Positions 33,813 through 46,933 of a stretch of DNA of 64,000 bases are shown one piece after another. The position numbers and the translations under genes were made by a program. The number at the start of each line of letters is the position of its first letter. Positions within the stretch are counted from its first letter, which is position 1. The stretch covers positions 124,001 to 188,000 of the forward strand of contig MCFH01000013.1 in the NCBI GenBank assembly GCA_002104945.1, given 5' to 3'. The notes below the pieces were generated by a model that was not told the origin of the DNA, searched no databases, and worked only from the letters and a program-made list of their open reading frames with translations. Origin of the DNA: Piromyces finnis. Taxonomy: Eukaryota > Neocallimastigomycota > Neocallimastigomycetes > Neocallimastigales > Neocallimastigaceae.

Positions 33813-35053
33813 ATGAAATCCACTTTTTATTTTATGATGTTTCAACATCATCAAGGTTGAGTGTGTGTTAGATTTTTAATTTAAATTGTATCATTTATAG
33901 GATACATTAATACATTAATACATTATTAATAATAATGTACATTATTTAATACAGTTTCAATAGTATTCTTCGTATTATTTTAAAAGTTTTGTTTGAAATT
34001 AAAAAAATATTATATTAATTAAATAAATAAAAAAAAAAAAAAGAATCTTGCGGTGTGTTTGCTTTTTTTTTTTTTTAAGAAAGGTGGGAATTCTTTTTTC
34101 TTCTCATAATTACGGCGGCAATAATAACAGTGATTTAGTGAGAATAGCTAAATTTAATGAAATAATTTAATATTTTATTTTTATTAATATTTCAAATATT
34201 AATTAATTATTTCATTCTTTAATTTCTTGTTTTGGAAAGATTAATTTTTTGTAAAAGATAAAAAGAATTAACCCATTCATGAAAGATTACTTTTTCTTTA
34301 TAAATAGAAAAAATAGATAAACAAAAAATTCTTTTTTTTTTTTTTTTTATTTTATTACCTTTTTACTACTTTTTAAAACTTTTCTTTTGTAGTCCTTATT
34401 GAAAATAAAAAAAAAAATAAAAATGAAAAAATATCAAATTTTATTAATATTCTTTTTTAATTTTTTTTTTTATTTTCAATCACTATTTTTAATATATTAT
34501 TATTCTATTTTAATATAGAATCATTCATGAAAGAATTAAAAATTTGATCTTTTTTTTAATTTAATTTTTTATACATTTGTGTTACATTAAATGATTAATT
34601 TAATTTATTCTACCTCCTTTTTTTTTATTCTTATTTTGAAAAAAACAAAACAAAATGAAACACTATTCAGTAGTTGAAAAGAAATAATTATCAGCATAAA
34701 AAAAGTAGCATTAAATAAAAGTTAAATATTTTAAAGTTTTATATAGTTTTTTTCTTTTTCTTCTTCTTATTTTAATTTATAAAATATATTTATTTCATTT
34801 TATTATTATATAAATATTTCATAAAAATAAAATGAATCATTACGATAGAAAAATAAATGAAATTAAAAAAAGAAACTTTATTAATTAAAGAAAAAAATTT
34901 ATTTTTTTTAAATTTTTATTTCTGTTTCTATATTTTCATTGAATAGTTTTTTTTCTTTCTATCATTTTTTGGATTATTATTTAATTAAAAAGTGTTTTTA
35001 TTTCAATATTTTAATACCCTCTTCTATTCATTATTTTGATTACTATGCTATTA

Positions 35054-35085
<32 letters not shown>

Positions 35086-35955
35086 ATTTTTTTATTTTTA
35101 AATTCATATTTTAAATAAAAAACTTTTAAAAAAAAAACAAACTTTTTTTGCATCCTTAGTTAAGGAGATTTTAATTTTCTTTTGTCAACATTTTTAAAGA
35201 TGTTACACACATTTTTATTAAAGTTTTAATATTTTAATATAAATTAAAACTTATATTAAACTTTATTATTATATAAAACATTATTTCAACAATAAAATTA
35301 AAGTTTAACAATAGTTAGCCTATGAAAATGAATTATCCATTAAATTTTAATTAATAAATATTAATAATAATAAAAATTCTTTTTTTTTTTTTTTTTTTTT
35401 CTAAAGTGTGTAGATGAAATAAAAGATTAAAACTCATCTTTTTTTTTTTTTAAATGAATAGCAACATTAGAAAAAGGTATAGAGTTAAAAGTATATATAT
35501 ATACTAATTATTATATTATATACTTGTACTTTATAAACAACAATATATAAATTTTATAAATTTAAAAATTAAAAACTATTTATTTATTAGTGATTATTTT
35601 ATTTATTTATAAAACAAACATTTATATATTACTTTAATTTAAATCATTATTATCTATTTTTAAAAGATAAAAGCAAAAAACAACATTGTGTTTATGAAGT
35701 TTTTTTTAAAAATAAGAAACTAAAAAAATTAAAAATATACCATATACCATTTTAATAAATATTTTTATTAAAAAAAAAAACAAAAAACAAATAAACAAAA
35801 ACAAATTAACATACACCGTACCAAAAAAAAAAAAAAAAAAAAAAAAAAAACAATTGTCATAATTTTTAAAAAAAAGAACTGGCAATATATATATGATTAA
35901 TTCATTAAATTTTAAATAAATAATAAAAAATTATATTGTATATATGTAATATAAA
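33813..35955. other. Upstream region of the receptor gene, no gene seen
   Basis: AT-rich with many homopolymer runs (for example 35380-35400 and 35825-35850). No coding frame. Confidence 0.5.
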
Positions 35956-37985
35956 ATGTACCAACTATCTATTAAATTCATCAGCAATATATTATATTTT
36001 TTAATATTTTGTTTTAATAAAATTTATGCTGGAAATGAAAAAGTCATTAATATTTTAATAGATAAACCCGAAATATATGATAGTCGTTATTTAGAAAACT
36101 ATAATAATTTAATGAAAGAATACTTTAAAACCAATGGAATAACTAATGATTATGATATTGTTTTTTCTTATTGTAAACCAGTACCTGAAGATGGAAAAGA
36201 AATTATAGAAGATTATAGTAAACCAATTTTTAGTGATACTACTTTTAAAATTGATGAGGATTATCCAAGAAATTTTAATTGTACACTTAGAGAATTGAAA
36301 CAATCAAATTTTGATATGATGATATTGGATAATAGTTTTCTTTTTAGCGATGATTCTTCTGTAAAAAGTATTTATTTAAATGGAAAATATTTAATGCGAA
36401 GAGTTACAGATTATTATGAAGATTTTAATGATTATGATATAAGAGAAGAGGATATTAAACATCATGAGAGTGTCCTATTAGATAATGGTCATTTTAAAAA
36501 CTATCATTATAAAAATAAAAAATTTTATGGCCTTCCATATGAAAGAGATTTTAATTTGTTATTTTATCATGATAAATTTGATGATGCTATAAATGATATA
36601 TTTGAATCAAATAAAATAAATAATACGGAATATTTAAATTCTGATGGTATATTAAGTATTGGGCTAAAGGATAATGACGAAATATTAAATTCTTTTGTTG
36701 AATACGTTGCTTTTAAATATGGTATACCAAAAGAAAATGATAATGATTCATTTGGTATATTCTATAACGAAAAATTGCAAGAGTTATTTAAAGCATTTAG
36801 AAATGTTATTATAAAATATGCGGGTGAAAATATTAATCAAACACTAGATACTTCAACAGAACAAGCTTATTTTTCATTCATTAACAATGAAAAAATGCTT
36901 TTTAAGGGAAAAGCTTCTTCCTACAAAAGATTGATCAATAATCCAAATATATCAGTCATACCTCATTCCTTACCAAATAATTTTAGTAGCGTGATCGAAA
37001 AATTTCTAATTATTAATATATATAGTAAAAAGAAAAAAGAAGATCTTGTTAAAATAGCGCTTCAACTCACTTCACCAGATATGCAACTCTATAGAGCTGA
37101 AAAATTCGGTACTATCCCAACCTTTGATTTAAAAAATGACACAAATGATTATAGTCAAAAGTATTGTCAAGGCAATTTTGTGATATGTCATATTTATAAA
37201 GCTATAAAACCAATTTATGTTAATAAATTCTTTAAGAAAGGTATCAACAGTGCAAATTTTATGGAAACAAGATTAGTCGTTCCAATGGCATTGAAAGATG
37301 GGTTAATTAATAACAATGATACTGTTCTTAAAAACACTTTTTTAAATATTTTGGACTTAGAAGCAATACCGCTTAGTGATATTAATGTTCCAATTATTGT
37401 ATGCAATGTTATTAATATTTTTTATATCGTATTTTTGCTTTTCGTCATATTTAAAGTATATAAGTATAGAAAACATCCATATTTAAAGGCGATTTCACCA
37501 TTTTTATCCAGTTTAACAATTATAGGAATTATTTTACATCTTTCTTTTATTTATGTATTTGGTATGAGTAGTATGGACAAAACGTTATGCCGTTTAAGTT
37601 ATGTCATTAAGGTACTTGCTTTAAACTTAATTTATTTACCAATGATTTCAATTATTTTCCGTATCTATTATATTTACACTAATTTATCTCAAGTCAACTA
37701 TGGTAAAAAAGTAAATGATAAAAGACTAATAAAGTACGTTTTTGTCATATTAATGATAGCCATTAGTGTATGCGGAATCATTGCCTTCAATGATGATTTC
37801 TATATTGGAACTTTTGGAACCTATTTACCATTACGATTTAATTTATGCGTTTATAATAATATGAATTTATATTTCTTATTTGCTACCATCTATAGTATTT
37901 TTATGGTAAGTTGAGGAAAAAAAAAAAAAAAAAGAAATTCTAGATTTATAGATATTTTCAATTACATTATGATTATTTTTTAATT

Positions 37986-38020
<35 letters not shown>

Positions 38021-39034
38021 CTTTAAAAAAAACTACTAATATATTTAATTTTATTTATATAATAGTTTATAGGTATGATTGTTATGACCGTTAAAACAAT
38101 CAAGGTTTCAAGGAAATATGGAGAGATTAGATTTATAGTATTTATTGTATTACTTTTATTTAGTTCCATTGTATATGAAATTTCATTTATATTTTTAGCT
38201 ACCTTTGATTTTAAAAATATAATTTTTTTCATTATTGCTCATGCCCTCTATTTATTAAGTTCACTTTATTGTGCGTATTTGTTAGTTGGGGCAAGACTTT
38301 TATATATCCGAAAGAATCCAATAAAAAATGGATCATTCGAAGGAAATAGTGTTTACAATGATTATTTTAATGCACCCGTAAATCTTGTAGATTTTATTCC
38401 TTTAAAAAAGGAATTGAAAAAAGAAAGAGAAGGTAATGGTTCTGTATTTAGAAGAAGAACAAAACATAGTAAAAATAATCAAAATAGTTATCAAGATATC
38501 AGTTATTATAGTGAAAATATCAATAAAAGTAATACTGTTAATAATGGTTACAATCAAATTAATAATAATAGTTATACCGTAAATAATTCAAACTATTATT
38601 ATAATAATCTGTACAATTATAACAACAACAATAACAACAACAACAACAACAACAGTAATACCAATAATAAAACAATTCATGAATATTCTGGTAACAATAA
38701 AAGTTTTGAAAGTAAAAAAAGTTATAATAATAGTAGCAATATTAATAAAAGTAGTGATAATAGTAATCCAAACGATACAATGAAGGATAGTAATAGTAAT
38801 AATAGTAAATATAATAATGAATATATAAATAATTATATTAATAATTATATCAATGATTATACAGATTATCTTACTAATTATAACAATCAAAATATTAATA
38901 ATCCAAATAATGAATATTTTGATTCTATTGAAAATAATCCAAATAATTATTTCTTTAATCAATCATTAAAATTGCTTAGTCAAGAAGATGAGGCTACAAA
39001 AAATGATTATTATATAAAAAAGAATTATAGATAA
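35956..39034 (+). CDS. Class C GPCR-like receptor with bacterial-type solute-binding ectodomain, two exons
   Basis: Exons 35956-37905 and 38066-39034, joined across a 160-bp intron (GTAAGT...AATAG, with a T-rich stretch), give 972 residues. The intron falls inside the fifth/sixth membrane segment region, and splicing restores a continuous helix. Residues 1-25 form a signal peptide. Residues about 30-470 resemble an extracellular ABC-type solute-binding protein. Seven hydrophobic segments follow (about 480-750), related in layout to GABA-B/class C receptors. The tail is Asn-rich. Such receptors are known from anaerobic gut fungi and are thought to sense sugars or other nutrients. The ligand here is unknown. 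Without splicing the first frame ends just after the fifth segment. Confidence 0.85.
37906..38065 (+). other. Intron of the receptor gene
   Basis: Starts GTAAGT and ends AATAG. It contains a T run of about 31 bases. The frame is maintained (ATG then TTT ATA GGT ATG). Confidence 0.85.
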
Positions 39035-39627
39035 AAGGGTTGGTTAAATGTTTAGCATTTAGATTGAATTTTTCTATTTTTTTTTTTTTTTTTATTATTT
39101 AATTAATTATTTATTTATAAATTTATAATTGAATGATTCCTTATTTTTAATTTTTACAGTATTAAGATAATATTAAAAAAAAAAAAAATTTTCTTTTTTT
39201 TTTTTTTGAGAATAATTATTCATTCATACTATAAAAATATATTAAGATTTGTAAATATTATTTATTTAAAAAAAAAAAAAAATTGATTAAATCTAATATA
39301 TAATAATAAAAAAAAAAAAAAAAATAAAAAAAAATTTAATAAACTATATTATTTAAAATTATTATGATTTGTGTATTAATATATTAAAAAAAAAATTATA
39401 AAACATAGAAAGGACCAACTTTTTATTCTTTTATTTTTTTCTAAAAAAAGAATTATATAAATATTTATTAAAATCCTTTTTCTTTTTTATTTTTCCTTTT
39501 AGGTAAGTATATTATTGTGATATTGTCATTTTTCATCACTTTTTTTTTTATACCTAATTCTATAAAACTATTTATGCTAATAATAAAAAATATAACAAAA
39601 GTTAGATTTTTATAAAAAAAAAAAAAC
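39035..39627. other. Intergenic, no gene seen
   Basis: Terminator/promoter space between the receptor and the PfpI-family gene, full of A and T runs. Confidence 0.5.
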
Positions 39628-40254
39628 ATGGCAATAACAGTTTACGTTTATGTAATGAATACAATGGCTGACTGGGAAGCATCTTATGTAATGGCTGAAT
39701 TAAATTCTAAAAGATTTTTTAAAAAAGATGCCAAAACTATTGATATTAAAACAGTTTCAAATACAAAAGAACCAATTCGTTCAATGGGTGGATTAACCAT
39801 TATACCTGACTGTGTTGTAGATGATATAATAATTCATAAAGATAATTTATTAATTTTACCAGGTTCAAATCAATGGAGTGAGCTAGATCATCATAACATA
39901 TTAATTAAGGCTCAACAATTTTTATCCTGTGGTGCTGCTGTAGCAGCAATATGTGGTGCTACTGTTGCACTCGCAAATCTTGGCTTATTGGATGAAAGAA
40001 GACATACAAGTAATGGAGAAGGCTTCCTAGATATGTTTTGTTCAAAGTATAAAGGTAAAAAATATTATGTAAATGATGTTGCTGTACGTGATAATAATTT
40101 GATAACTGCAGGTTCTACTGGTGGCTTATTAATGGCTAAATATATTTTAGAATATCTTGATGTATTCAAATCAGATACTTTGGAATATTGGTATTCTTAT
40201 TTCAGTACAGGAGATGCGAATGCTTTCTTCGCAATGATGCAAACTTTACAGTAA
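39628..40254 (+). CDS. DJ-1/PfpI family protein (class I glutamine amidotransferase fold)
   Basis: 208 residues, intronless, no signal peptide, so cytosolic. It has the DJ-1/PfpI layout: a beta strand at the N terminus (AITVYVYVMN), an acidic residue in WEASY that could partner the nucleophile, LLILPGSNQW near residue 75, and the nucleophile elbow AICGATVALA with Cys near residue 109. His near 125 (RRHTS) may complete the site. The closest style is bacterial YdeA-like proteins, which suggests bacterial origin (inference). The reaction is unknown. Members include stress proteins, proteases and amidases. Confidence 0.82.
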   Translation: MAITVYVYVMNTMADWEASYVMAELNSKRFFKKDAKTIDIKTVSNTKEPIRSMGGLTIIPDCVVDDIIIHKDNLLILPGSNQWSELDHHNILIKAQQFLSCGAAVAAICGATVALANLGLLDERRHTSNGEGFLDMFCSKYKGKKYYVNDVAVRDNNLITAGSTGGLLMAKYILEYLDVFKSDTLEYWYSYFSTGDANAFFAMMQTLQ

Positions 40255-41677
40255 AGGACAATGAATAAATTGGGAAATTTCTATTAATTTATGGTGGTGG
40301 CTAAGTAATACCAATCATATTTTTTTTGTTTTTAATTTTTTCTTTTTTTTGTAGTTGTTGTTGTATTAGAAATATAAAATAATGTAATTTAAAAATAATA
40401 TGAATATAAATAGGTATAGGAATGTATATGCCTATGCTTTAATTCCTTTTATAAGCAACAAAAAAAAAAAAAAAAAAGGAAAAATAATTTTTTAATTCAT
40501 ACCTTTTTAATTGTACAATAGATAATTTTATTATATTTTATATCATTAAAATTAGTATCTTTTTGTAAATTAACATAAATGTATATAAAAAAATTTTTTT
40601 TACTAATAAGATCTTTATTATTATTGTTTAATAATTATTTGTATGATTTACCTTTTGTTTTTTCCATTTAGTAATTAGATATATTTTTCTTTTATATATT
40701 ACTAGTATTTTTTGTTAATATATTAATGTTTTTATTTTTTAATAAAAACAATTTTTTTTTAAAAAAAGTCACATTATTTCTTTTATTTATTATTGCGTCT
40801 ATTTTTTTTTAAAGTATTATATTACTTTATTATTATTATTGTTGTTGTTGTTGCTGTTGTTTTCGTTGTCGTTAAAAGTGTTGGAAATCATAAATGTAGA
40901 TTTTCCAAAAGTGGATCAACTATTATAAACTATAGTTGAAAGAAAGACTAATGAATACATTACTAAAAGGCTTTTACAAGATTTAATTAATATACATTTA
41001 GAAGATATAATTGTCAATTTTTTAGGTATCATATTATTTCTAATAGTTATGATCTTTATTAAAAAATGACCTGTTGTAAATATTAATATTGAAATTACTA
41101 AAAAAAAAAAAAATAGAAATAGGTATTATTTTGAAACCAATAGATAAGGTGAAAGTAATGAATATGATGTATTACCTTTTATTATAATCTTTTGCGTTAC
41201 AGAAATAAATTCCTTATGTTAACCAGTTTCAGCTTGTTTATTGAATTCATAATAATAATTGTTGTTATTTTTATTAATTATTTTAATAGGTCTGTTTTCA
41301 TTAGGATTATAGCGATTAGAATTATCAATTTTTATCTAAAAATTAAAATATAAAATGAAGATATTAATATAGAAGTATAGAAGAAGTATTTAAAATAAAG
41401 AAAAAAAAATATTTAAAAACTATAATATAATTTCGTAAATTATTAATTTATAATTAAAAAAATTAATAAATAGTAGATACTTTTTTTATTTTAATATTTT
41501 TTATTTTATTTTATTTTTTATAAATAATTCATTTTTACATTTATTTACTTTTTTATTTAGTTTTATATTAAAATTACTAACTTATTTATATTTGTTTATT
41601 TTATTCATTATTTCATTTATTATATTTCATTCTATTTTTTTATTAATATTTATATTTAATTTTTCTTTATTTTATTT
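40255..41677. other. Intergenic with gene debris near 41225-41335
   Basis: Mostly non-coding. On the minus strand, 41335-41225 reads as a coding-like Asn-rich segment (phrases NRYNPNENRP and EFNKQAETG) that soon meets a stop. It is too short to assign. Confidence 0.4.
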
Positions 41678-42970
41678 TTAATTTTCTTCATCAGCACTGT
41701 CAATTTCAGCAACTTCTTCATTATCAATAATAATATCATCAACTTCTTCTTCACTACTAATATCTTCTTCTTCAGAAATGAAAAGACTAAGATCAACAGC
41801 ATTACCAATAGCATTGTGACCTAAGTAGTTTGGATGAAGACCATCATTATCACATAAATCAGCATTGAAGACCATTGGATCATATGGATCAGCAACAACA
41901 GAGGCGAAATCAATAATAGCATCAAAACCACCTTCACTAGCTGGGGTGTTGACAATCCAATCATTAACGGTTTCCTTTATTATATTCTTTTCTTCAGTCC
42001 ATAAAGATTGGGTTTTAAATGGAAGAATTGGACTACCATAGATAGTAATACCAAGGTCATGGGCTTTTTGGATGAGTTCCTTGAAACCTTGAATAAGAGT
42101 TGGAGCATCAATATTACCATAAATAATATCATTAATACCATATAAAACAATCATGTACTTGACATTAACTTGTTCGGCAACATCCTTTTGGAATCTACCT
42201 AAACCAGTTGGCCAAACAGGATTGTTTGGACCGTATAAACTACTACCACCGATACCAGCATTTAATACTGAAAAGTGTTGAGTAGCTGGATTACTTTGTA
42301 ATTTTTCAGCAAAGACATCAGTCCATCTATTTTGATGATCGGTAGTAGAACCTCTACCATCAGTAATAGAATCACCGTAACATAAAATAGCTTCTTTTTC
42401 CTTTTCATTATCAACAACATCAATAGCTGCCATTGTGTACCAACGAGCAAACTTGTGTTCTTCACTAAAGCTTTCTTTACTAACAGCATTGCCTAATTCA
42501 ATGAAAGAGTAAGTTCTAGCACCAGCATGACCAGTGAAATCAGCTGGAATCTTACCATAGTAGATAGAAATGGCAATTTCATCAAAAGTGGAGATTGAAA
42601 ATGGAATGGTATCAGAAATGATATCACCATTAGCTGGAATAGTAACTTCTGGACTACCATTAAAAGTGATTTCAGTATCAGTTTCTAAAATAATTTTACC
42701 AGTACCTTGACCAGCAGATTTTGCAACATGAATAGATTGTAATACTAATTCTTCATTACCGTAAATATTGGAAAAATGGAATCTTAAATTTTCACCAGGA
42801 ATAGAAACTCTAAGAAATTGACGTAAAGTATTTCCTTGTAAATCAATTTCTGGCATTTCTCCATTACAGTATTGAGAAGCAGACCAAGTACCAGTGTATG
42901 ATACTTCATTTAATGCAAAAATAGCATTAATAAATATAAGACATAAAGCTGATATTAAATAAAATTTCAT
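41678..42970 (-). CDS. Secreted SGNH/GDSL-family esterase (right copy)
   Basis: Encodes the same 430-residue protein as 27712-29004, residue for residue: signal peptide 1-19, GDSITDG near 199, GIND near 278, DGLHPNYLGH near 377, acidic tail. The matching sequence continues about 190 bp past the stop and about 200 bp before the start, then breaks down. It is transcribed away from the right GH115 gene, but here the two starts are 7.3 kb apart because an LTR element sits between them. Acetylxylan esterase activity is inferred from the neighbour, not shown. Confidence 0.88.
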   Translation of the reverse strand: MKFYLISALCLIFINAIFALNEVSYTGTWSASQYCNGEMPEIDLQGNTLRQFLRVSIPGENLRFHFSNIYGNEELVLQSIHVAKSAGQGTGKIILETDTEITFNGSPEVTIPANGDIISDTIPFSISTFDEIAISIYYGKIPADFTGHAGARTYSFIELGNAVSKESFSEEHKFARWYTMAAIDVVDNEKEKEAILCYGDSITDGRGSTTDHQNRWTDVFAEKLQSNPATQHFSVLNAGIGGSSLYGPNNPVWPTGLGRFQKDVAEQVNVKYMIVLYGINDIIYGNIDAPTLIQGFKELIQKAHDLGITIYGSPILPFKTQSLWTEEKNIIKETVNDWIVNTPASEGGFDAIIDFASVVADPYDPMVFNADLCDNDGLHPNYLGHNAIGNAVDLSLFISEEEDISSEEEVDDIIIDNEEVAEIDSADEEN

Positions 42971-44190
42971 TTTTAATTTAAAATATTTCTTCCTTACTTT
43001 TTTAGTAATAAGAAATTAAATATTTTTAATAGTAATAAAAAAAAAAATAAAAATATAATGGAAATAGTACTGTTTATATACAAAAAATGTTGATCTATAT
43101 TTAATAATAAAAAAAATATTAATCAACAAAAGCTTAATTATAATATTTAATTTATTAATATATTATGTAATTTATAATTTATTAATAATATATTAATAAT
43201 TAATTGAAAATATATTATATTTTTTTATTTCCTTGGGTAACATTTAAAGTATGAATCATTTAAAGTTTTATCTTTCTAATAGTAAAATTTCCATATTTCC
43301 ATTTTTGAATTTGTGAATGAGTATTTTTATTTATTTAAATTCTCAAAGTCATATTTATAAACAATATAATAAATATATTATGATTTTAAATAATAATAAA
43401 CATAAAAAAAGTTCATTCACTTTTATGCCTATTTATTTTTATTATTGTTTATTTTTTTATTATTCTTTTATATTTATATGTACTAGTAAAAATATATTGT
43501 TCCATTTTTTTAAAAAAAGGAATATGAAAATTTTATTTATAATATTATAATTATGACTAATAAATTATAATGGAACAATGTCATATTAAATTTAAAAAAG
43601 GAAAAATTAAAAAAAAAAAACCTTAAAATTAAGTATTTCCAATGCTATAAATTTGGTACATATGGGATTATATGGAAATTACTTTTTTTATTATAAAATC
43701 TTTATGAAATCCAATAGAGATGTAAAAAAGATAATATATATAGTGCAATCTATTAAAAATTATTATTGTTATAATATGTTGTAATAAGCATTTTGTATTA
43801 TAATTATTTATAAAAATAGAGTTGTAATAATTTAAATACTCGTTTTTTTATTCTTTATTATTTCATAAATACTTTTACTATTTATAATATTCATAAGAAC
43901 TAACATACAACAAATTGTCATGTTTAATAAAATAAAGAGGAAATTATTATAAAAATTTATTTAATTGGACGTTTTTTAATATTTAATATTTAATTTTTAA
44001 TTATTTTAAAAATTTTATATAAATAATAAATTGGATTTCCCAATAGAAATCGAGGAATTTTTTTATTTAATAATTATTATTTAATAAGGAAAATGTCTCA
44101 TAACTCTAATAAATATGATTTTTTTCATTCATAATTGAGTAAAAATGAATATTCTTATGGTTTTTATAATACTCAAATAAAAATTTATTT
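42971..44190. other. Left part of the promoter region of the right GH115/esterase pair
   Basis: The first 200 bp match the left pair. Further away the match is loose but visible (for example 44025-44130 against the reverse of 26760-26890). No gene. Confidence 0.5.
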
Positions 44191-44195
44191 GAGGG

Positions 44196-44412
44196 TATTA
44201 AGAGTTGTTTAATTTAGGTTTATAATTATGTCAACTTTATTAATATATTTTATGATAAAGAACTACTTGCGTTACATTCTTCTCAAACTACATGTATTTA
44301 TACATTTACATTGTGGCTTAAACATATAATTAAATACAATATATACAAATACGTTTTAATACATTTCAATACATTTGAATACATGTGACATAACGTTTCA
44401 CATATTCTAACA
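44196..44412 (-). repeat. 3' LTR of the lysozyme-carrying element
   Basis: 217 bp. In element sense it begins TGTTAGAATATG and ends CTCTTAATA. It contains TATAAATA (revcomp near 44287-44295) and an AATAAA signal. Confidence 0.9.
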
Positions 44413-44426
44413 TTCCCCCTCAAACC
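44413..44426 (-). promoter_or_regulatory. Polypurine tract of the lysozyme-carrying element
   Basis: Minus strand GGTTTGAGGGGGAA directly before the 3' LTR. It sets the direction of the element. A second copy-like motif lies near 45409-45422. Confidence 0.8.
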
Positions 44427-44783
44427 TAATTTTCTACTAAGTAAAATTTGGTTTGCTGGTGAATATGTGCATTTTATTATTTCTAAACTATTAACTATAA
44501 ACTAAATCTAATGTTTAAAATTTTTATATTTCATTAACTGGAATTTAAAATATTTCACATATATTATTCACTAATTGCTTTAAAGAATTTAAATATTACC
44601 CTATAACTTCGTTTTTATGGATAAACTGAAAACCTTTGTATAATTGGGTAGTATTAAAGTTTAAAATTTGGATTGGATATTCATAAATTGTTATACCATC
44701 CATTAAGGATTGAAAACCCTTCCGGTTTTACATTATCCTATAAACTATATTGGTAATCTCTCTGAGATTTACACAGAATTATA

Positions 44784-45017
44784 GACAACACATGGTTTAT
44801 CTCTTTGATTTTACGTCCTTATGACAACGCATGGTTTACCTCTTTGGTTTTACGTTTTCTTAACAACTCATGGTTAACCTTTGATTTTACGTCCTAATGA
44901 CAACACATATGGATAACTCTTTTTGGTTTTACGTTCTCTTAACAACCTATGGTTAATCTTCTTGGTTTTACGTTCTTCGGACAACCTATGGATAACTCTC
45001 TGGTTTTATGTCCTTAT
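44784..45017. repeat. Six imperfect tandem repeats of about 39 bp
   Basis: Each unit follows the pattern ACAAC-CATGGTTTA-CTCTTTGGTTTTACGT with length 36-43 bp. It lies in the 3' non-coding part of the lysozyme-carrying element. Confidence 0.85.
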
Positions 45018-45826
45018 AATTACAATTTTCTTTAGAATATTAGCATAATTGTATTTCAATCTATTTGTAAATACTAATTAATAATGGTAAAATTTTAATT
45101 AAATTCTTAATAGTTATTTAGTTTATGTATATTGAATTTTAACATTTTCTTTTAGGTGTTTTTCCTTCCTTTTATGCCTTTTGTATTGATTAATTATTCT
45201 TATAATATTTAAGAATATTTTACTTTGTATTTGAAATTTTGTTCTTTTCATTTTTACATATTGAATATTGAATCTTATAAATTTTTACAATTTGAATTTC
45301 AATTCATTCTATTTATTAAGCCTTAGTTTCTATGCAATGTTTTAGTTATTTCCAATGTTTAACTAGAAACAAAAATTATTATCTTGAATTTTAAATTTCG
45401 TATATTCACTACTTCCCCCTCAAATCTAGATGTTTAGTAATAAATATTTAGATTTGAAAATGAGAAATTTAAATTTCATAAAATTTCATTCATTTTGCAT
45501 CAAATTTTCATAATAATGAATAATTTTCCATAACATATACGATAAGTATTAATACCTATATAAATAATAAATAACATATTCTAATGTTTTCATTCATTTT
45601 TCTCAATTGCTTATCCTTTAAAATATAGTGAAATAATATTTTCATGATAATATATTTTAATGTAGTGATAATCATAGAATATCAAACTAATGAATAAAAT
45701 ATTCCTCAATTATGTATTTCTTTACTTCAAATTAAAATAAGTAGATATACCAGTAAAATTATAACAAGTTAATATTGTAAGATAATGACATTTAAAATAT
45801 CGATTATTGAAGAGAATAAAGTTCTT

Positions 45827-45880
45827 CTAAATTATATCGAAGTCGGCTCGGTTAATTAGAATGTCAGCTAATTGGTCGGC
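45827..45880 (-). pseudogene. Remnant of the copia pol C-terminus
   Basis: The minus strand reads ADQLADIL followed by about ten residues and a stop. The motif (D)QLADIL(TK) marks the end of RNase H in Ty1/copia pol. A stop lies just upstream, so only the tail is left. Short, so moderate confidence. Confidence 0.45.
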
Positions 45881-46117
45881 GATCACTCACTACGTTGAAA
45901 GTGGTGATTTATATATGAGGTTACTAAATCACCGTAAATTATATTTTAAAACGGCGTCACAACATTCTTGAATGTTGGTAATAAATAAATATGATGAATC
46001 AATGTCATCTAAATCTAAGGAGCCCTTACTATGAAGGTGCTACATTGTTATTGATGGGACCAAATTAAATATATATAGGTCTAAAACCATCATTAATAAT
46101 TATCTATGAATATAACT

Positions 46118-46236
46118 CATTTCACGCTAAGTTAAATCATGATAAGTTGTTAAAATATTATTGAATATACCCATTTCACGCTAGGTTATTCAAAGTATAT
46201 ATATATGTAGAATATGCGCATTTCACGCTAAGTATT
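46118..46236. repeat. Three copies of CATTTCACGCTA-GT
   Basis: CATTTCACGCTA(A/G)GT occurs at 46118, 46172 and 46219, separated by about 50 bp of AT-rich sequence, inside the lysozyme-carrying element. Confidence 0.8.
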
Positions 46237-46933
46237 TCTAACTTTAATAAATTACCTCATTTGAAATATTTGCTATGTATATTAGCAATAACAGCCTACG
46301 GGATGAGCATTTGACCAGTAATATATTTGCTTTATAGGTAGCAATAATTTAAATAATGCTTTTGAGGCTAAATATTATCTTAAAGTATTGTTATAATGAT
46401 TTAATTCAAAGAATAGTATACTGGATTAAATTATATAATACTGATTTGAATGAAATTATCATAAAGAAATTGATTGACATTTTCACAAGGATAGTTTCAA
46501 TGTTCATTGCATAATTTCATTACAATAGGGTATTTTATACAAACTTATCAAATAATGTTTAATTATTCTAATTCATGTTTCTAATTGTATAAATTTTATG
46601 TATTTTCTTTATGTTCTATCTTTCCTCTATGGCGGAAAGAATATTTTTTCATTAAAATAGTAGTAGTTAAAATATTTTATTATTGCACAAATAATTTATT
46701 TACTTGAAATAAATATATATGTTTTCAATAACGATAATGCTATTTTATGAATGTTAATAAAACTAGTTCTTTTAAAAATAAAATGAATGTTTGTGGAAAC
46801 GTTGATTGTATGTTTATGAATATTTACATAATTGAATATATGGATTTTTAAATGATAATGAATGTAAATTGACATAGTGAGTAGATCAAAATCAAATTAA
46901 TAAATTTAATAAATTGAGTAAATTAGGAGAATT

